Part shown: positions 58,134 through 64,000 of the stretch, piece after piece | Numbering within the stretch: the stretch's first letter is position 1 | Layout of the letters: every line of letters begins with the position of its first letter | Source: Vicia villosa | Lineage: Eukaryota > Streptophyta > Magnoliopsida > Fabales > Fabaceae | Assembly: GCF_029867415.1 (NCBI RefSeq) | Contig: NC_081181.1 | Location: 74,992,144-75,056,143 of the forward strand | DNA length: 64,000 nucleotides | Reading direction: 5' to 3' | The notes under the pieces: model-generated | Databases searched by the model: none | Seen by the model: only the letters and a program-made list of their open reading frames with translations | Told to the model about the DNA's origin: nothing | Position numbers and translations under genes: made by a program

Positions 58134-59551
58134 TGATAGGTAAATAGCAAGTGTACTATTTTGCTGATGGAGTAGTAATGGGAAAATCCCAAGTATCGAA
58201 TCTCAAGGACTTGACAATACAGAGTTTTACAACAATTTCAATTAAACAAAAGGTATAAGGGGTTTTGGTTGGTCTGATAGAATTTGTAATAAAAGTAAGC
58301 AAATTTTCTCTCTCAATGCAACAACATACTTTTCATAGTTAATTACCGGTTCTTTAGAGTATCTAATCCTAAGGCCTTAGTGAAGAGATCTTTGTCCTCA
58401 CAACCTAATTACTATGTCCATATATAATTGCGGTTATGATCAATCATTCCAATAACAAGAATTTCCGATTACAATATGATATCCCTAGTCCTAGGTGATA
58501 TAAATAATATATGTTCTTAATCTTGTCCACAAATAATATTCCGTCCAGCTACACTATTCATTTATATTCAGAATCCATTTTTCTGACGGATAAAGCATTA
58601 CTAACAGATGAAGAACAAATTAACTAATATGAAAATTAAAATAGTTATTGCATCAATTGAACAAATTCATCACAATCAGAATCCGGGTCACCTCTAGCAA
58701 TGGGGGTTTAGCTACTCATAAAAATATTGAGAAAACATAGTGTTAATTTTAGACATTACAGATAAAGGAAGGAAATCCAATCTTCAATGGCAAAAGCTCA
58801 CAGAATTCTTCAATCCTTGCATCAAATCTGAGTTCTCTAGCCTTCTACAGTGTATTTTCGCTCCCAAATTCGTCGAACCCTTGTTCCAACGCGTTTTCCT
58901 CCTTTTATTCCAGTGTTTCTGGGTTTTTCAGACCAAAAGGCCCATGACAGTACGTGCACACGCGTGAGGGGACGCGTTTGGGACAGTGGGATGCATTTGG
59001 GACACTGGGACGCGTTTGGGACAGTGCGACGCGTCCCGAGACACGTTTGGGAAGACATGCATTTTTCCTTTGTATTTCTTTCTCCTAGGACGCGTTCCGG
59101 GACGCGTTTGGGCCAGTGGGACGCGTGTGGGGACGCGCCTGGCATGCATGCACAATTAGGGATGCGCAAGGTTGTCAAAATCGCGGGTAGACTCGTAAAC
59201 TCGTACGAGTTTACGAGCAAAAAGGTCTTGGGACGCGTCTGAGCAGACATATGACACTTTTCACTTCCAAACGCGTCTGGGGGCGCGTTTTGGCTGCTGA
59301 TTGGGAACACGTTTTGGGAACACGTTTTTCTTCTTCATCACGCGTTTGGGAACACGTTTTGCCAGTTTATTCAGTTTTCTTCAGTTTTGCACTTTTCCGC
59401 CCTGATTTCTCCCATTTCATTTACCTGAGCTTTCAAACACTATAACACACAACCAAAGCATAAAATGCGGATAATGAAATAAAACACTAAATAAAATAAC
59501 TTAGAGGTAACTAAAAACAACAGTAAAAACATATGTAAAAACCACTGATCA
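58134..59551 (-). repeat. 5' LTR of Athila 2 with ACGCGT array
   Basis: On plus it begins TGATAGGTAAATAGC and ends CACTGATCA. It keeps the Athila hairpin region (on minus, CTAAACCCCCATTGCTAG) near 58700. About ten ACGCGT sites lie in 58958-59348, in a GGGACGCGTTTGGGACAGT-type repeat. On minus the TATA-like GAATAAAAGG (58910-58901) lies just beyond them. Both strands carry ORFs in this array by composition only. Confidence 0.88.
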
Positions 59552-60559
59552 TTTATTTTCCGCATTTAAAAAGTTTTATGCCTTTCTTTCCGAGTTTTTG
59601 GCTATGTAATCCCCCATCCGAAGCCTTGTAATAGTGTAGGAACATTTATATTTTTGCCTTTATTTTAATTGTGTGGTTAGTTATTTAGGGAGTGATAAGC
59701 CTGTTAAATAATTTAGATCACTAACTTTATAAGATAAAATATCTGAATTGAAGCACATGATTGATGCACCCACACACCTTTAAGGTAATCCCTTTTACTG
59801 CTGCCTTTCGATTAAAAATAGTCAAGTCCCACGGATACGAGGATGCCTTAGAAAATGTTGCCCTCAGTTCATTATCATCATCAAAGATCATAAGTCCCTT
59901 CGATGTTGCCTACAAATGTATATGATCTTGTCCCTCGAGGTTGCCTATGATAAGATGATGATCGTCCCTTTCAAATGGTAAGGTATCCTCATTGGTTTCC
60001 TAAAATGACTATTATATCCTTCATTGAGATTTCCTGCCTTCCTTATGGTATGGGTAGCCTTATGGCAAACGATAATTCTCGATGACCCTTTTCAAATCCA
60101 ATGAAAAGACTACCTACCCTTCTTATGGTATGGATAGCCCTTTCAAACGAAAATCTTGAAAAACAGAAAAATATTAAACTTAAGGTAGGTGCTTTTAACT
60201 TCTTACTCACTATTCAAACTCAAATTACTTTTCACACCCCTTTTTTTAAATCAATTAAAAAAGGGTACACTTATTTACAAGTTAAAGTCTTTATTCAAAA
60301 TCTTTTCTAAACACACACGACACTTTTCAAACAAACAAAAAGTGAGCTACGCAATTAAGAGCTCATGGATAACCATGGATACAATTGGTGCTTACACCTT
60401 CCTTTTGAATAACCTACCCCCCAAACTCAAGTATTTTTCAAAGGTCTTTCCTGTTCTTTTTTCCTTTCCAATTGGATAAAATAAAAGTCGATGGCGACTC
60501 TTGCTCACCGCAACATTTGTTTGCAAAATAAATAAAGTCAGATCTCCCACCGTATTACA
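59552..60559 (+). mobile_element. Ogre LTR 3' part
   Basis: It starts at the Athila 2 LTR end and repeats 11620-11723 plus 55220-55415 (for example TGGCTATGTAATCCCCC, GAAGCCTTGTAATAG, GATAAGCCTGTTAA). It then carries blocks of the LTR 3' end (AGCTCATGGATAACCATGGATAC, TGGATAAAATAAAAGTCG). The end is CCGTATTACA, as in the solo LTR at 26671. Short ORFs are chance. Confidence 0.85.
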
Positions 60560-60563
60560 GAAC

Positions 60564-60581
60564 TGGCGACTCTGCTGGGGA
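60564..60581 (+). other. Ogre primer binding site
   Basis: TGGCGACTCTGCTGGGGA follows the LTR after four bases. It is the known Ogre site complementary to tRNA-Arg. Confidence 0.9.
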
Positions 60582-61734
60582 TACTTAAAGAGGGATACCT
60601 TAGAGTTAGGATCACTTTAATTTTTTTGTCTTATTTGCTTTATTTTTAAGGGTACTGCTTGGGAATGTTCTTGTGTGAAAGATCCTACACCTAGATCTAG
60701 TGTACCTTAGGTATGTGGCAATAGACAAAGGAGACTGTATGACTTGTATCGATATGGTTGATATGGTGGCCACCGTTAGTGTGACACGTTGGTTTATCCT
60801 GATGGCCCGTGAACATGATCGAGGAGATAATTGGCTGCCGCGTGGTGTCATTAAGCAATAATTTTCCCTTAGAACCCTAGTTGAACTTGACTTTGGCCTA
60901 TTAGGAAGTAGCGAGATGGATGGCTTTGGATTTCTGACCGAAGCTGGTTGATACTCGAAGCTACACTCAGTGAGATCAATCTTTCAAGATGTTTCTGGTC
61001 AACCGTTCGAGTGTTGACTGAGATAATGCTTTCGAGAAAGATCTGTGATATGAGATTCCCTATAACCCGGTTACTATTTTAGGAAATGTTGAACCAACTA
61101 AACTTCAGTGGGGAGGGTACTTACCTATGGACTCTATACAGGACCTTAAACCTAAGAACACTTGTATGACTTGCTTGTGTGTGCTACTAACCCTTTGGTT
61201 TCCTTGCAGTTTTTTTTGTAGGACTTACTTGTCCTAATTACCTTATGTTTTGATCGATGCATCACATTCGCATGACATCATGACATCATAACATAGCATG
61301 TTAACTAACCCTTTCAAGGATCTTAGGAATTTAGGGCACACAATTTCAGGTGCCATTATCAAGGACTAGGTTCCCTTCAAGGGGCAAGAGGATTTATTTT
61401 CCTCTGGCCATATCTCTTCCAATTAAGAGACACAGTACCTATCAAGGGGCAAGAGGACTTATTTTCCTCTAGCCATACACCTTCAAATTTAGAAGAATAG
61501 GTAACCCTAGTCAGAGGCGATGACCCACTTGATATGGTGAGCTTGATTCTCAAACAAGTACGTTCCAATACAAAAGTCAGAGTTCTTCAGACAAGGCTGC
61601 AACCGATTTCATGTTTTAATATCGCAAACTAAATTCCTTAAATATCCTTGAAAACATTGCATCTACATTTATACCATCGCATAACAGGTTCCCTACGACG
61701 GGTTTCTCACCTCCTCGCTGTTTATTTCAGCATC
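60582..61734 (+). other. Ogre untranslated leader
   Basis: About 1.15 kb with no supported ORF. It contains a two-copy repeat (61376-61425 and 61441-61490: AAGGGGCAAGAGGA..ATTTTCCTCT). Just before the gag-like start at 61735 is TTTATTTCAG, a possible 3' splice site. Confidence 0.6.
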
Positions 61735-62553
61735 ATGAATCTCGAGCAATCAGTCAAAAATCTTCAGGCTCAGTACAACCAGTTCCAAGAGATGATCCTT
61801 ATCTTGGCCAAGGGGCAAGAAGAATTGAAGGCACTTCTGATCAAGAAGGATAAGGATCAACATATGCAGCAAGGTAATCGGAAATCCAAACCTAAGCGCT
61901 CATTTACTCCATTGCACATGCCGTTGTCTCAAGTTATGCAACAACTTCTCAATCAGAACTTAATAACCCTATTGCCTCCATATTCAGTTCCTGCCAATCC
62001 TGCTCCTGGGTACAAGTATAATGCATGATGTGCTTATCATTCGAATAGTCCTGGTCATGATACATAAGATTGTGGACCATTGAAGCATAAGATTCAAGAC
62101 TTAATTGACGACAAGATCATTGATCTTAACTCACTTGAGAAGCCTCATATGGTTGATGCTAGGTACAACCAAAAAAGTCGTAATGAGCGCAACCTATCTT
62201 TTGGGGCAGTTCCACAATAACGAAGCAAGCCTGATGCACCGAAGCGTCGATTCACCCTGATTAATATGTCACTGGCTCAGGCATTACAATCTCTGCTGAA
62301 GGCAAACTTGATTACTGTAAGGGATCCTCCTACGAAGGCCAACATTTCCTCTCCTCGATATAATCCTAATGCAAGGTGTGTGTACCACTCCAATAGCCCT
62401 AGACATGATACGAATGATTGTTGGCCATTGAAAAACAAGATTCAATATATAACCGATGCTGGTGAAATTGAGTTCGACCCTCCTGCAAACCCTAACGTGA
62501 TATATGCTCCCATGACTAATCACAACAAGATTGCTAATGATGTGGATGGCTAG
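61735..62553 (+). pseudogene. gag: Ogre gag-like frame, internally shortened
   Basis: One frame, three stops (62026, near 62068 and 62218). It begins with a coiled-coil-like start (MNLEQSVKNLQAQYNQFQEM), runs to a Lys/Arg-rich stretch, and holds two related modules of the Ogre Gag C-terminal type: first MPLSQVMQQLLNQNLIT then CAYHSNSPGHDT, and then MSLAQALQSLLKANLIT and CVYHSNSPRHDTNDCWPLK. The Cys-X-Tyr-His..His-Asp-Thr..Cys pattern is a zinc-binding type seen in these elements. The main capsid domain that should lie between is missing, so it is a deletion derivative. Confidence 0.75.
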
Positions 62554-64000
62554 AAGGATGGACTTTCAGATCATTAGTTCTACTTTCATTTGCAATTTCT
62601 ATGATGTTTTTTAAACATTCGACTTATGATAGACATTATTTGTGTTAATAATCGTCATTAATGCATTGCATATGTTTGTCTTGAATTAATCATTTCGCTA
62701 TCACTCATTTAAATTGTGCTTTCACTGTGTTTTATTTTGTGGTATTCAACTCCTGCTAAGCTGTAAGCCTTTTGATGGAGGATGACGAAAGCGATACCGC
62801 AACCACTTACAATATGCTTTTGAACAAACCGTGCTGACTATGTACATGCATTGTTTCAAATCTTAAATAGTGGAGATATAAGGATGTTAATCCCTCGTCA
62901 ACCACTTCGAGCCTAAGAAATAGAAGTTTTTTTCTTGTACAGATTAAACCCTTAATCATAACCTGGTGCAGGGTAGTTACTCAGTTGACTCAATTATACT
63001 AGCCGCTGTTTACACAAATAATGATGGGCTCCCGCAACCATTAAGTCAGGCAGTCAATATCCATCAAATAAAAAAAAACTGTAAAGTCAAAACCTATGAA
63101 GGAAAGTTATCAAAATCGAAACATCCCGCTGACTGTAATTACAAAATAAACAGTTCAAGTAAAAGTTAGGGATAACAAAGTCAAAAAAGGAGGTTGCTAA
63201 AAATCCTCGACAAAAGAGAATATTACAAAAAGGATGACTGCCTGTCCAAATACGTTTCCGGTTCTTTAACCATCATCAAACGTCAATGTTACGACTTCAA
63301 GCTCTACTAAGGCTTAAAACGCAAAGTTAACTGAGCATAGGACCAAAGAACATCACGAAGATTAGGACGGGTACAAATAAACTTTGAGCTATTATCCTTT
63401 GTTTCTTAAAACCGTGAACCAAGCCACGTTACAACCCTTGGAAGTCCTAACTGAAGCATGGTTAGTTCGAAAGCATACTGTCACCAAAAGGGTATCCCGA
63501 ATCATTAAGGTTTGCCATTAATGCTAAGTTGATATCACGTTTTTACAAATATCACGCTTTTACACCTTTGTTTTAATGCTTTTCAAAAACTCAATACAAA
63601 CATATACATTGCATCTCATGAATTCATTATTGAACATATTCTGCTACATAATTTCAAGTGTTAGCATCAGGAAGAACCTACACAGGGTACGACTAATGAC
63701 TAAAAGTTATTCCGACAAACGAAACCACTTCAGCAGCAACACCTCTTACGTCGTATTCAATTGATCAGAAGTCAATGAATACAAGGGGCATGACATGCTT
63801 TGTCCAATCAATCTGGGGCAATTAAGTCAAGATTACAATAATCTCTTAAGAATTCAAAACAAGCAGGGGCATGCACCCAAGTGGGTCTGAAGCTACTTCC
63901 CGATCAGTTAAGGGCATTATACTAAGTTTATGGCTACTAAGGGTATGTCACCCATAGTACACATCTCATAAGGTCCTCAAAATGAGAATCTCTTCAAAGT
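62554..64000 (+). other. Ogre region without recognisable coding sequence
   Basis: No protease, reverse transcriptase, integrase or RNase H motifs are visible up to the window end. Features are repeated mixed-purine text (GGGGCA near 63787, 63826 and 63867) and short ORFs without homology (62966, 63576). It is probably internal or 3' region of a shortened Ogre. The rest lies beyond the window. Confidence 0.4.

Larger units (their letters stand above)
55416..59551 (-). mobile_element. Athila 2, truncated, minus strand
   Basis: It has one LTR (58134-59551), a primer site, gag-protease and linker (57982-55478), and the Athila end block, which stops at GGCAACCCAC (55417). Its 3' LTR and 3' non-coding region are absent. 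The flanking Ogre LTR sequences repeat each other over about 300 bp, so the left edge is a rearrangement junction rather than an insertion end. No target duplication can be assigned. Confidence 0.88.

Noticed and set aside
58837..59310. 157-codon minus and 130-codon plus ORFs in the Athila 2 LTR
   Set aside because: Composition effect of the ACGCGT array; both strands open; no homology visible.

Overview
This window is plant nuclear DNA made almost entirely of nested LTR retrotransposons. I see no convincing host gene. The families are Ogre-type Ty3/gypsy with very long LTRs and a tRNA-Arg-type primer site, Athila-type Ty3/gypsy with a GGCGCCGTTGCCGGGGA primer site, Sirevirus-type Ty1/copia with an extra ORF after pol, and a TGTAACACCCC gypsy LTR. 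This mix suggests a large-genome legume of the tribe Fabeae (pea, vetch, lentil or sweet-pea relatives). The genus cannot be fixed from sequence alone, and family names rest on recalled protein and LTR hallmarks.

Layout, outermost to innermost. Positions 1-3853 are the 3' end of a Sirevirus (C: decayed env-position ORF plus 3' LTR). From 3854 lies the end of a chromovirus-like gypsy element whose LTR (3967-8545) is split by a solo Ogre-like LTR (5364-7929, TSD ATAAC). At 8546 an Ogre LTR begins; its remaining pieces are 55215-55415 and 59552-60559, followed by its primer site and a broken gag (to 64000). Sirevirus A (minus strand, 11724-55214) sits in that LTR. Sirevirus B (plus strand, 20759-53440) sits in the gag of A. 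B in turn holds Athila 1 (23121-33234), which carries a solo Ogre-like LTR (26671-29768), two related Ogre-like solo LTRs in opposite orientation only 195 bp apart (33903-38596 and 38792-43835), and an Athila-like solo LTR (49106-51807) with a foldback MITE and TA microsatellites. A truncated Athila 2 (minus, 55416-59551) lies in the right part of the Ogre LTR. The deepest chain is six levels: gypsy LTR > Ogre > Sirevirus A > Sirevirus B > Athila 1 > solo LTR. Most junctions are supported by 5-bp target-site duplications.

Nothing here looks able to move. Sirevirus A has a full domain order but carries frameshifts, stops and reverse-transcriptase active-site changes. Sirevirus B lacks reverse transcriptase and RNase H. 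Both Athila copies run from gag-protease straight into the 3' region without reverse transcriptase or integrase. The Ogre gag has three stops.

The most interesting signals are not the usual pol genes. First, the two opposite Ogre-like solo LTRs each carry an open 55-codon ORF for a protein with two hydrophobic segments, placed about 95 bp after its own TATA box and well upstream of the LTR's presumed main promoter. Second, four LTR families, plus one internal promoter, carry arrays of short CpG-rich palindromes just upstream of a TATA box; within Athila-type LTRs the position is kept while the motif changes completely. Third, the env-position ORFs of Sireviruses A and B appear to have their own TATA box and pyrimidine-rich leader.
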